From Peribacillus frigoritolerans (GTDB lineage: Bacteria > Bacillota > Bacilli > Bacillales > DSM-1321), in the NCBI RefSeq assembly GCF_040250305.1, contig NZ_CP158190.1, positions 1,024,001 through 1,088,000 on the forward strand: DNA of 64,000 nt, given 5' to 3'. A model generated the notes under the pieces. It saw only the letters and a program-made list of their open reading frames with translations. It made no database searches and had not been told where the DNA came from. This document shows positions 1-8,339 of the stretch, in pieces; position 1 is the stretch's first letter; each line of letters opens with the position of its first letter. The position numbers and the translations under genes are program-made.

Positions 1-1218
1 GACTTTTTAGCGGAAGTAGAATCAAAAGATAATGGTTTACCAATCAATGAAACAAAGCATATAGCGCTTCCTTCTACCATAGATGTACTGGAGTTCTATG
101 CAGGACTTGCAAACAAGGTTCAGGGTGATACATTAGCATCACCTCACAATCGTTTCAACTACACACTAAAAGAACCATTAGGTGTAATTGGCGCCATTGT
201 CCCTTGGAACTTTCCTTTAATGCTGACGATGTGGAAATTAGCTCCTGCTTTAGCTGCTGGAAATACAATTGTTATTAAGCCAGCAAAAGAAACATCAACA
301 AGTATTTTAGAGCTGGCTAAACTGTTCCAAGAAGTCGGTATTCCTGATGGGGTGATTAATATTGTACCCGGTCCAGGTTCAACCGTGGGATCTGCTTTAG
401 CTTCTCATCCAGACGTCGATAAAATTGCCTTTACGGGGTCAACGGACACGGGTCGGTTAATTATGCAAGCAGCTACAAAAAACTTGAAACCAGTTTCGTT
501 AGAATTGGGAGGGAAATCACCTAACATTGTATTTGACGATGCCACTCTTGAAGATGCAGTTAATGGAGCGATGTTTGGCATTTACTTTGCACAAGGTCAA
601 GTTTGTGCTTCTGGTTCTCGTTTATTTGTCCAAGAAAGTATTTATGATAAATTTATGGATCTTTTTGCTAGTAAAGTACAATCAATACGGGTAGGAAATC
701 CCCTTGAAGCGACAACACAAATGGGTCCACAAGTTTCCGCACAACAGTTAAAGACGATTGAAAAGTATGTAGCGATTGGTCTTGAAGAAGGTGCGGAATT
801 AGTGACGGGTGGCCAAAGAGGCAAGAAAAATGGATATTATTTCACACCTACCATCTTTGGAGATGTAACCAACGAAATGACAATTGCGCGTGAAGAGATA
901 TTTGGACCAGTTGTGTCGGTTATTCGCTTCAAAGATGAAGAGGATGCTCTACGACAAGCAAATGATACTATTTACGGTTTAGCTTCAGGGATATGGACCA
1001 ATGACTTAAAAAGAGCTCATCGTATGGCGCGTGGTATCCAAGCAGGAACTGTCTATGTTAATACGTACAGTATGCTAGATAGTACAACTCCTTTTGGAGG
1101 AATGAAACAAAGTGGATTTGGTAGAGAATTAGGGGTACAAGCCATGGATATGTATACACACTCAAAGAGTGTGTGGATTGATTTAGGTGAAAAAGGCTTA
1201 AATTGGTACGGTGGCTAG
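1..1218 (+). CDS. NAD(P)-dependent aldehyde dehydrogenase, 5' end outside window
   Basis: The reading frame is open from base 1, so the gene starts upstream of the window; 405 codons are present. It belongs to the aldehyde dehydrogenase superfamily, which oxidises aldehydes to acids with NAD(P)+. Seen: the PWNFPL cofactor-binding segment near base 208, the FTGSTDTGR loop of the Rossmann fold, the general-base ELGGK motif near base 506, and the catalytic Cys in GQVCASGSR near base 605. The C-terminal PFGGMKQSGFGRE motif is typical of the family. The next gene, 53 bases on, is a copper amine oxidase whose product is an aldehyde, so I infer an amine to aldehyde to acid pathway (phenylethylamine or tyramine type). 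The exact substrate cannot be read from sequence. Confidence 0.93.
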   Translation, partial: DFLAEVESKDNGLPINETKHIALPSTIDVLEFYAGLANKVQGDTLASPHNRFNYTLKEPLGVIGAIVPWNFPLMLTMWKLAPALAAGNTIVIKPAKETSTSILELAKLFQEVGIPDGVINIVPGPGSTVGSALASHPDVDKIAFTGSTDTGRLIMQAATKNLKPVSLELGGKSPNIVFDDATLEDAVNGAMFGIYFAQGQVCASGSRLFVQESIYDKFMDLFASKVQSIRVGNPLEATTQMGPQVSAQQLKTIEKYVAIGLEEGAELVTGGQRGKKNGYYFTPTIFGDVTNEMTIAREEIFGPVVSVIRFKDEEDALRQANDTIYGLASGIWTNDLKRAHRMARGIQAGTVYVNTYSMLDSTTPFGGMKQSGFGRELGVQAMDMYTHSKSVWIDLGEKGLNWYGG

Positions 1219-1271
1219 GACTATTATTTAGCTAATAAAAGTTAAAAATAAATAATGAAAGGAAACATTCT

Positions 1272-3587
1272 ATGAAAACAAAGCAAAGAACTTTCAAAGC
1301 AGCAATTATTGTAATTACTGCACTAACTTTCATATTCTCTCCTTATTCACTAATTCATAATAACAACGCTTCTGCTCATGGCGGTGAAATGGAATTAATT
1401 AAGCTAGAAACAGCTTTAGAAGGTACTGGTGCAACTGTTAAATCTGATTTTTGGAGTTTTTTTACAAAAAAAATCACCATCGAAAAAGATGATACGGTCA
1501 TAAAAATAATACCTGATTCTGATAAAGCGTATATTAATGGAAAAGCGATTACACTTGAATCAAACGTGATAGAAAAAGATGAGAAAATCTACGTAACTGA
1601 TCATTTTGTGAATGAAGTTCTCCCTGACATCAAGCAAACAGCTAAAATAAAAGAAGCTTATCATCCTTTAGATCCTTTAACTCCTAAAGAAATTAAAGCG
1701 GTGGTTAATGTGATCAAAGAGGCAGGGAAATATAAAGATACTCTTCGTTTTACAGAAATTACACTGAAGCTTCCCGAAAAAAAGAAAGTGTGGGAGTGGG
1801 AGTACGATAAAGAGAAAAAAGACGACGCATTTACAAGAAAAGCAGAGTTCATTGCATTGAATGGCAAACAAGTTATTGAGGGTGAAGTGAATATATCATC
1901 AAAAAAACTAGTTTCATGGAATGAAATGGACGGCGTTCATGGCATGTTAATTCTGGATGATTTTGCTACTGTCCAAGGAGCCATTGAAGCAAGTGAAGAC
2001 TATGCAAAAGCGCTAAAAAAGCGGGGTATAGATGACCCTAAAAAGGTCGTTGCGACCCCTTTGACAGTAGGTTATTTCGATGGTGAAGATAAATTGGAGC
2101 ATGATAAGCGTCTATTGAAAATAGTATCTTATTTGGATACAGGGGATGGGAATTTTTGGGCGCATCCTATTGAAAATTTGGTCGCTGTTGTAGATCTTGA
2201 AAAGAAAGCGGTTATTAAAGTAGAAGATGAAGGTGTCATTCCAATCCCGATGCAATTAAACGCATATGATGGTAGAGATTATGAGAAGAAATCCGATGTA
2301 AAACCGCTTGATATTACCGAGCCTGAAGGCAAGAACTATGAAATAAAAGGAAATACGATTAGCTGGCAAAACTGGGATTTCCACTTGCGATTGGATACTC
2401 GGGTAGGACCTGTGTTATCAACCGTTACTTATGATGACCATGGGAAAAAAAGAAAAATTATGTATGAAGGATCGCTGGGTGGGATGATAGTTCCTTACGG
2501 AGATCCTGACGTTGGCTGGTACTTCAAATCCTATTTGGATGCTGGTGAATATGGAATGGGCACATTAACTGCACCGCTGGAACTTGGAGCTGACGTACCA
2601 GAAAACGCCGTGCTGCTAGATGCAACAATTGCAGATAACTCGGGCAATCCTTACGTTATTAAAAATGCCATTGCAGTATTTGAACAATATGCGGGGCCAG
2701 AATATAAACATGCCGACCTTGCGACATTTAAAGAAGAAAATCAAAGCCGTGAACGCCGTGAATTAGTGGTTCGCTGGGTTAGTACAATAGGAAACTATGA
2801 TTATATCTTTGATTGGAAGTTATCGCAAAATGGAGTAATTAATATTGATGTAGGAGCATCCGGTATTGAAGCAGTAAAAGGTGTTAAATCAAAAACAATG
2901 CATGATAAAACTGCAAAAGAAGATACAAAATATGGTACCTTGCTTGATAATAATATTGTCGGAACCACTCACCAGCACATTTACAATTTCAGGCTTGACC
3001 TAGATGTTGATGGCGAAAGTAATTCCCTAATGGAAATTAATCCAAAGGTAGAAAAAAATCAAGAGGGCGGTCCACGCAAAAGTGTTATGGTAACAGAAGA
3101 AAAAACAGTAAAGACGGAGCAAGAGTCGATTCAAAAATTTGATTCTTCCACTATTCGACTGTTCAGTAATCTTAATAAAGAGAATAAGGTAGGAAATCCA
3201 GTTTCCTATCAAATCATCCCTTTTGCAGGAGGCACTCACCCGATTGCCAAAGGAGCCTTATTTAGTGATGATGACTGGCTTTTTAAGCGAGTTAACTTTA
3301 TGGACAAGCAGTTGTGGGTCACAAATTATGACCCGGATGAGCGATATCCGGAAGGTAAATATCCGAACCGCAGCAAAACAGATACAGGATTAGGACAATA
3401 TTCGGCAGACAACGGTTCCATTGACAATACAGATAATGTGGTATGGATGACCACAGGTGCAACTCATGTAGCACGAGCTGAAGAATGGCCAATGATGCCA
3501 ACAGAATGGGTGCACGCCATGTTAAAACCGTGGAATTTCTTTGATCGTACTCCAACATTAGACTTACCAAAAGAAAATTCAAAGTGA
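1272..3587 (+). CDS. secreted copper amine oxidase (primary-amine oxidase)
   Basis: 771 residues. Copper amine oxidases turn primary amines into aldehyde, ammonia and hydrogen peroxide using a self-made topaquinone. Seen: an N-terminal signal sequence (basic start, hydrophobic core to about residue 24), then a copper-amine-oxidase N-terminal-like domain (about 38-115), then the catalytic beta-sandwich. Cofactor Tyr509 lies in the motif T-I-G-N-Y-D-Y; the probable catalytic base is Asp423 in YLDAGEYG; copper ligands are His567 and His569 (HQH) and His732 in THVARAEEWP. All key residues are present, so the enzyme should be active, probably outside the membrane. The preceding aldehyde dehydrogenase would process its product. 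A ribosome site (GAAAGGA) precedes the ATG. Confidence 0.95.
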   Translation: MKTKQRTFKAAIIVITALTFIFSPYSLIHNNNASAHGGEMELIKLETALEGTGATVKSDFWSFFTKKITIEKDDTVIKIIPDSDKAYINGKAITLESNVIEKDEKIYVTDHFVNEVLPDIKQTAKIKEAYHPLDPLTPKEIKAVVNVIKEAGKYKDTLRFTEITLKLPEKKKVWEWEYDKEKKDDAFTRKAEFIALNGKQVIEGEVNISSKKLVSWNEMDGVHGMLILDDFATVQGAIEASEDYAKALKKRGIDDPKKVVATPLTVGYFDGEDKLEHDKRLLKIVSYLDTGDGNFWAHPIENLVAVVDLEKKAVIKVEDEGVIPIPMQLNAYDGRDYEKKSDVKPLDITEPEGKNYEIKGNTISWQNWDFHLRLDTRVGPVLSTVTYDDHGKKRKIMYEGSLGGMIVPYGDPDVGWYFKSYLDAGEYGMGTLTAPLELGADVPENAVLLDATIADNSGNPYVIKNAIAVFEQYAGPEYKHADLATFKEENQSRERRELVVRWVSTIGNYDYIFDWKLSQNGVINIDVGASGIEAVKGVKSKTMHDKTAKEDTKYGTLLDNNIVGTTHQHIYNFRLDLDVDGESNSLMEINPKVEKNQEGGPRKSVMVTEEKTVKTEQESIQKFDSSTIRLFSNLNKENKVGNPVSYQIIPFAGGTHPIAKGALFSDDDWLFKRVNFMDKQLWVTNYDPDERYPEGKYPNRSKTDTGLGQYSADNGSIDNTDNVVWMTTGATHVARAEEWPMMPTEWVHAMLKPWNFFDRTPTLDLPKENSK

Positions 3588-3590
3588 TTA

Positions 3591-3632
3591 AATAAAGTCC
3601 TTGTATAAGTTAGTGCAAGGGCTTTATTTTTG
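3591..3632 (+). terminator. intrinsic terminator after the amine oxidase gene
   Basis: The arm AATAAAGTCCTTG (3591-3603) pairs with CAAGGGCTTTATT (3616-3628, one G-U pair) and is followed by a T run. It closes the amine-catabolism unit. Confidence 0.85.
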
Positions 3633-4013
3633 TCCGAAGCAAGATTGAATTCATAAATTGATTATTTGGAGTAGCATCGTAATTCATAGATGAAAAGGAT
3701 ATTGAGGTTCTATGTTTCTAACTTGCTAAGCTCCTATTTAGGCTTGCCAACTTAGTTCCAGGTTCTTACAGCTTTGTTCGAAGTTTTTCATTTGTACCAA
3801 GCCACATAATTAATATAGTGATTATCCTATTTCCGTCTTGAACCGTTTTAAGGAGATTCAAGGAAATTAGGCGCTTTAATCAGTGGCAATACCCACTCCC
3901 CTGACATAATTTGTTGGAGGGATTACTTGACGTGGTGTTAAATTCCCTGACCATTTCGTTCAGGTTTCCTGTTCTAAGCACTATCTTATAAATAAAAAAC
4001 GGAGGTATATAAA
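3633..4013. other. intergenic upstream region of the bacteriocin precursor
   Basis: About 380 bases without a gene. It must hold the precursor promoter, but no convincing -35/-10 pair stands out; TATAAA near 3988 is a possible -10. Short inverted arms CCTGA/TCAGG near 3948-3967 could form a weak hairpin. The strong ribosome site GGAGGTAT lies just before the ATG at 4014. Confidence 0.4.
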
Positions 4014-4283
4014 ATGTATGAATTTCAAAATCAATTGCAAAATCTGAATGTCGATGATTTCCAGGTGACTCAGCCAGTTCCTTGGGAGCAAAACCAGTAC
4101 AATTTGGATGATTCGTCTCGACAATTCATTGGTGTGGGCGGCTTTGGTTGTTTTGGCTGTTTCTTGTGCTTTGGCTGCTTTGGTTGCGGCGGTCGCTGTG
4201 GTGGATGCGGACGCTGTGGTGGATGCGGACGCTGCGGCGGTTGCGGCGGTCGTTGCGGACGTTGCGGACGTTGCGGGGGTTAA
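4014..4283 (+). CDS. heterocycloanthracin/sonorensin-type thiazole-peptide precursor
   Basis: 89 residues. The N-terminal half is a leader (QNQLQNLNVDDFQV, then PVPWEQNQY), resembling leaders of the heterocycloanthracin/sonorensin family. The C-terminal core is almost only Gly, Cys, Arg and Phe, with 14 Cys mostly every third residue (FGC, FLC, GRC, GGC units). Such cysteines are substrates for cyclodehydration to thiazolines and oxidation to thiazoles. The coding DNA is itself repetitive (GGACGC/GGATGC units), so unit number can change by slippage. A clear GGAGG site precedes the ATG. The modification genes follow directly, past a hairpin. Family placement rests on leader similarity, Cys periodicity and neighbours; activity is inferred. 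Confidence 0.9.
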   Translation: MYEFQNQLQNLNVDDFQVTQPVPWEQNQYNLDDSSRQFIGVGGFGCFGCFLCFGCFGCGGRCGGCGRCGGCGRCGGCGGRCGRCGRCGG

Positions 4284-4303
4284 GTATCCAGGTTTTCTAA
4301 AGG

Positions 4304-4332
4304 AAGTCCCTGCATGTGCAGGGACTTTTCTT
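4304..4332 (+). terminator. hairpin between precursor and modification genes (terminator/attenuator)
   Basis: AAGTCCCTGCA (4304-4314) pairs perfectly with TGCAGGGACTT (4317-4327), followed by TTCTTT. Placed after the precursor and 100 bases before the enzyme genes, it would make more precursor mRNA than enzyme mRNA, a common design in peptide-modification operons. Confidence 0.75.
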
Positions 4333-4432
4333 TATAGCATGAGACATAAGGGACAAATTGTCGTACATAGGATTAAAGTGAAGTGCTGTGCTAATAGCAG
4401 TACTTAGAATGCATCGGGTTAGGAGGAGCGGA

Positions 4433-6376
4433 ATGGTGAATTTGACCCCTTCTATGCGTTTGAAAGTGAAAAGGGATACGTTTTTTCTTCCGGAACCGAA
4501 CAGAGGTGTGTATTTCAGGAATAACATAAGTTCGTTCCGTATGGAGGGCAGCTCGATCGTACAGTGGATTGAAAAGCTATTACCGATGTTCAACGGGAAC
4601 CATACATTAAGCGAGTTGACGGATGGATTGCCTGGCCCATACCGGAACCGGGTAATGGAAATTGCCGAGGTTCTGTACGGGAATGGGTTTGTTCGGGATG
4701 TAAGTCAGGACAGTCCCCATCAATTAAGGAATCAAGTACTTGAAAGGTATGCTTCGCAAATCGAGTTCCTGGAAAGTTGCGGCGATTCCGGGGCTCACCG
4801 TTTTGAAATTTATCGAAAGAAAAAGGCGTTGGCTATAGGTTCTGGCCCATTGTTCCTTTCATTGGTGTCCTCACTGATTGAATCGGGATTGCCTGCATTC
4901 CATATCTTCATTACGGACACGGTACAGACCAATAGAAAAAGATTGAATGAAATCGTGGCACATGCGCGTAAGACGGACGACGAGGTTGCGATAGAGGAGG
5001 TCGTGCTTGAAAAGGGAACAGAGATTGAATGGCAGGAGATCGTGCGGCCCTTTGACTCGATATTATATGTGTCACAGGAGGGTGATATAGAGGAATTAAG
5101 AGAACTTCATTCGGTTTGCAGGCAAGGGGAAAAGAGCCTGTTTCCTGCAATGATCATCAATCAAGTAGGCATGGCTGGTCCGCTTGTCCATCCAGATTCC
5201 AAGGGATGCTGGGAGTCAGCGTGGCATCGTTTGCATCAAGCTGAGCTGGAAAAGAATCAGGCATCATCCTCCTTTTCCGCCACAGCCGGAGCGATGTTAG
5301 CCAATATTATGGTATTCGAATGGTTTAAAGACACTACAGGCGTTACGACAGCAGAACAAGCCAATCAATTTTATCTGTTGGATATGGATACATTGGAGGG
5401 AAAGTGGCATCCGTTCATTCCCCACCCTGTGGTGACGGGAAAAGGGACTGCAACATGGGTTGAAGATTTTAATATGCGGCTCGAACAGAAATCGGACCCG
5501 GTTGAGCCGGGGAAGGTATTTATGTATTTCAGCCGGTTGACATCGTCGGAATCCGGAATTTTTCATCGGTGGGATGAGGGGGATTTAAAACAGCTGCCGT
5601 TGGCTCAATGCCGCGTTCAAGTCGTTGATCCGCTATCGTCCGGTCCGGCCGAACTCCTGCCTGAAATTATCCGTTCAGATCTGACTCATGAGGAAGCGAG
5701 AAGGGAATGCGGTCTTGCAGGAGTTGAAGCATATGCATCCCGAACACTCAGCCAGCTCGTTGCGACTCTTCCTCCGCTTCAGGGTGCAGACGAAATAAAG
5801 GAATCGATCGGTGTCGGAGCAGGGGAAACATTTGCTGAATGTGTTTGCCGTGGACTGCAAAGCAGTTTGGATACAGAGTTTTTAAATAAGCGGTTCAACC
5901 AGGAGAAACTTGTGACAGTGCAATTGGCTCAAGTGGAAGATGAGCGCTGCAGGTATTATCTACAAGCGCTGACCCGGCTGCAGGGAGATCCGATCATCGC
6001 CTTGGGTGAGGAAATGTCAGGTTTCCCGGTAGTTTGGGCAGGAACGAGCGATGGCTGGTCCGGCGCTGTCGGTTTGAATGTAACGATCGCATTACGGAAC
6101 GCATTGCAAAAGGCCGTCATGAAAGTCCAAAACCAGACCGTTTGCTTAACAGCTCCAGGTTTAGTGGCATCGCCGGTTCTTGAGGAAGAAAAGGTGGATC
6201 TTGTGATTCCTTCATGCGGGGTGAAAGGGGATCCCGAACTGGTACAGTCCGCCATTCAAGTCTTGAAGAAGAACAGTAAGCGAATCCACGTTTTCGAAAT
6301 GGATCTTGAACCTTTCATGAAGGAAGAAATTGCAGGTGTGTTCGGGGTGTTTTTGCGAGAGGAGGAATCAGGGTGA
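4433..6376 (+). CDS. bacteriocin maturation protein, ThiF/E1-like (ocin_ThiF-like) with degenerate YcaO-like half
   Basis: Start chosen at ATG 4433 because AGGAGG lies 6 bases upstream; 647 residues. It matches the ThiF-like maturation protein found with heterocycloanthracin-type operons. The N-terminal third resembles an E1-like leader-binding/cyclodehydratase-partner domain, with a GPLVHP motif aligned to the GPLVRP of the next protein. The CxxC zinc pairs seen in the neighbour are absent here. The C-terminal half (for instance VGAGETFAECVCRGLQSS) looks like a decayed YcaO domain. I infer a catalytically weak or scaffold paralogue of the downstream enzyme. It overlaps the next gene by four bases (GTGA), so the two are translationally coupled. 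Confidence 0.85.
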   Translation: MVNLTPSMRLKVKRDTFFLPEPNRGVYFRNNISSFRMEGSSIVQWIEKLLPMFNGNHTLSELTDGLPGPYRNRVMEIAEVLYGNGFVRDVSQDSPHQLRNQVLERYASQIEFLESCGDSGAHRFEIYRKKKALAIGSGPLFLSLVSSLIESGLPAFHIFITDTVQTNRKRLNEIVAHARKTDDEVAIEEVVLEKGTEIEWQEIVRPFDSILYVSQEGDIEELRELHSVCRQGEKSLFPAMIINQVGMAGPLVHPDSKGCWESAWHRLHQAELEKNQASSSFSATAGAMLANIMVFEWFKDTTGVTTAEQANQFYLLDMDTLEGKWHPFIPHPVVTGKGTATWVEDFNMRLEQKSDPVEPGKVFMYFSRLTSSESGIFHRWDEGDLKQLPLAQCRVQVVDPLSSGPAELLPEIIRSDLTHEEARRECGLAGVEAYASRTLSQLVATLPPLQGADEIKESIGVGAGETFAECVCRGLQSSLDTEFLNKRFNQEKLVTVQLAQVEDERCRYYLQALTRLQGDPIIALGEEMSGFPVVWAGTSDGWSGAVGLNVTIALRNALQKAVMKVQNQTVCLTAPGLVASPVLEEEKVDLVIPSCGVKGDPELVQSAIQVLKKNSKRIHVFEMDLEPFMKEEIAGVFGVFLREEESG

Positions 6377-8316
6377 AAACTGACGTATTGGTTGTCGGGG
6401 AAGGAGTGTTGGCCGACCATGTTCATGGGGACCTGTCCGGCCAATATCAGGTGAATCGCCAAACCGATTTCGAGGCAGGAATCCCGCAAACGACGGCCAT
6501 GGTCCTTCTGCTGCAAGATGCTTGGAATCCCGCTGTCCATGTAAAGGCCGAAGAGGTGATAGGGCAAGCGGGCATTCCATGGCTGAGGGGATTCGTATCA
6601 TTTGGAGAGGGAATGATAGGTCCGCTGGTGCGCCCGGGTGTTCCTGGCTGTTCACAGTGCGCGGACCAAAGGTATCTCATGGCCGGCCGTGATCGAAAAG
6701 AAATGTGGGGAATCCGCCAACAGCTGCAGGAAAATGGGGGGATAGAGCGTGATGCGTCGGCATCCCGAACAGGCCTTTTACAGATGGCCCACTTGATTTG
6801 TGCAGAGGTAAGGAAGGTGATGAAAGGAGAACGCGCCCGGTCGGAAGGGCATGTATCATTAATCAGCCTGAAGACGCTGAATGGTTCGTGGCACTCTTTT
6901 TTACCAGATCCATTGTGTCAGGTTTGCTCAACATTACCTGATGACTCGAAGGAGCGTGCAAGGATTTCGTTGCAGCCAAGTCCAAAAATCAGTCCCGAAA
7001 GTTACCGTACCCGTTCGATGAAGGAGCTGAAAGAAGTTCTGGCCAAGGATTACTTGGATCACCGAACAGGATTCTTGAATAATAAAATGATAGACCTTGT
7101 ACCGCCATTTGCCGATGTAAGTGTTAATTTGCCTTTGTTCATAGGAGATGAGGGGTCGGCAGGCCGGACTCTCTCATATGAGGTCAGTGAGATGACTGCC
7201 ATATTGGAGGGATTGGAAAGGTATTGCGGAATGGAGCCCCGCGGCAAACGGACAGTCATTCATGACAGCTACAACAACCTGAAAGATTTTGCGCTCGATC
7301 CCATCAGGATAGGGGTACACTCGAAGGAAAATTATGCACAGCGGGATTTCCCGTTTCAACCGTTTAATCCTGGCCGCTCGATAGATTGGGTATGGGGCCA
7401 CTCATTTTTGCAAGAGCGGCCGATCTTGGTCCCGGAATTGCTTTCCTATTATAGCTTGGGCTGCGGTCATGGATTTGTCTATGAAACTTCCAATGGCTGT
7501 GCTCTAGGGGGAAGTTTGGAGGAGGCCATTTTCTACGGCATCATGGAAGTGGTCGAACGTGATTCGTTCCTGCTGACCTGGTATGCGCAGCTGCCCCTCA
7601 CACGTCTTGATCCTTATTCTGCAAATGACAAAGAACTGGAGCTGATGATTGACAGGGCGAGGGCGGCAGCGGGATATGATATCCATTTGTTTAATGCGAC
7701 GATGGAACATGGTATACCGAGTGTATGGGCGCTGGCAAAAAACAGGAAACAAAAAGGATTGAATATCATATGTGCGGCAGGGGCCCATCTGGACCCGGTC
7801 CGGGCGGTGAAAAGCGCGGTCTTCGAGCTGGCTGGGATGATGCTGACACTTGACGATAAATTGGAAGAGAACCAGGATGAGGTTGAGAAAATGCTGCATG
7901 ATTCCTCACTGGTACGGAAAATGGATGATCATGGCATGCTGTACGGTTTACCGCAAGCCGAAGAGCGACTGCAGTTTCTACTGGATGATGACCGCCCGAT
8001 GCGAACATTCGCTGAAGAATACGGGGAAAAGGTGAACCATCCGGACTTGACGGAAGATTTGCAGGAAATCCTTCAGGAGTTTCGCCGCTTGCAACTCGAG
8101 GTGATTGTGGTGGATCAGACGACACCGGAAATTGCACGAAATGGATTACATTGCGTGAAAGTGCTGATCCCGGGGATGCTGCCGATGACATTCGGCCATC
8201 ATCTTACCCGCATAACGGGGCTTGAGAGAATACTGAGGGTTCCGATGGAACTTGGATATGCAAAACGGCCGCTTAAATTCGAACAGCTCAATCCGCATCC
8301 GCATCCATTTCCATAA
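6373..8316 (+). CDS. TOMM cyclodehydratase: E1-like leader-binding domain fused to YcaO
   Basis: 647 residues, GTG start overlapping the previous stop, with GGAGGA upstream. YcaO enzymes use ATP to cyclise Cys/Ser/Thr side chains onto the backbone, giving azolines. Seen: an N-terminal E1-like domain (1-200) with two zinc-type Cys pairs, CSQC (93-96) and CQVC (182-185); then the YcaO domain (about 220-647) with ALGGSLEEAIFYGIMEVVERDSF, typical of the ATP site. The protein ends in a PxPxP tail (PHPFP), known to matter for azoline-forming YcaO enzymes. It is therefore the likely core catalyst of the cluster, acting on the precursor at 4014-4283. Confidence 0.92.
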   Translation: MKTDVLVVGEGVLADHVHGDLSGQYQVNRQTDFEAGIPQTTAMVLLLQDAWNPAVHVKAEEVIGQAGIPWLRGFVSFGEGMIGPLVRPGVPGCSQCADQRYLMAGRDRKEMWGIRQQLQENGGIERDASASRTGLLQMAHLICAEVRKVMKGERARSEGHVSLISLKTLNGSWHSFLPDPLCQVCSTLPDDSKERARISLQPSPKISPESYRTRSMKELKEVLAKDYLDHRTGFLNNKMIDLVPPFADVSVNLPLFIGDEGSAGRTLSYEVSEMTAILEGLERYCGMEPRGKRTVIHDSYNNLKDFALDPIRIGVHSKENYAQRDFPFQPFNPGRSIDWVWGHSFLQERPILVPELLSYYSLGCGHGFVYETSNGCALGGSLEEAIFYGIMEVVERDSFLLTWYAQLPLTRLDPYSANDKELELMIDRARAAAGYDIHLFNATMEHGIPSVWALAKNRKQKGLNIICAAGAHLDPVRAVKSAVFELAGMMLTLDDKLEENQDEVEKMLHDSSLVRKMDDHGMLYGLPQAEERLQFLLDDDRPMRTFAEEYGEKVNHPDLTEDLQEILQEFRRLQLEVIVVDQTTPEIARNGLHCVKVLIPGMLPMTFGHHLTRITGLERILRVPMELGYAKRPLKFEQLNPHPHPFP

Positions 8317-8339
8317 GCGGTGACTTAGGAGGTTGGAGG

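Noticed and set aside
4108..4407. 99-codon frame overlapping the precursor
   Set aside because: Shadow of the Gly/Cys repeat DNA in another frame (poly-Ala/Val).
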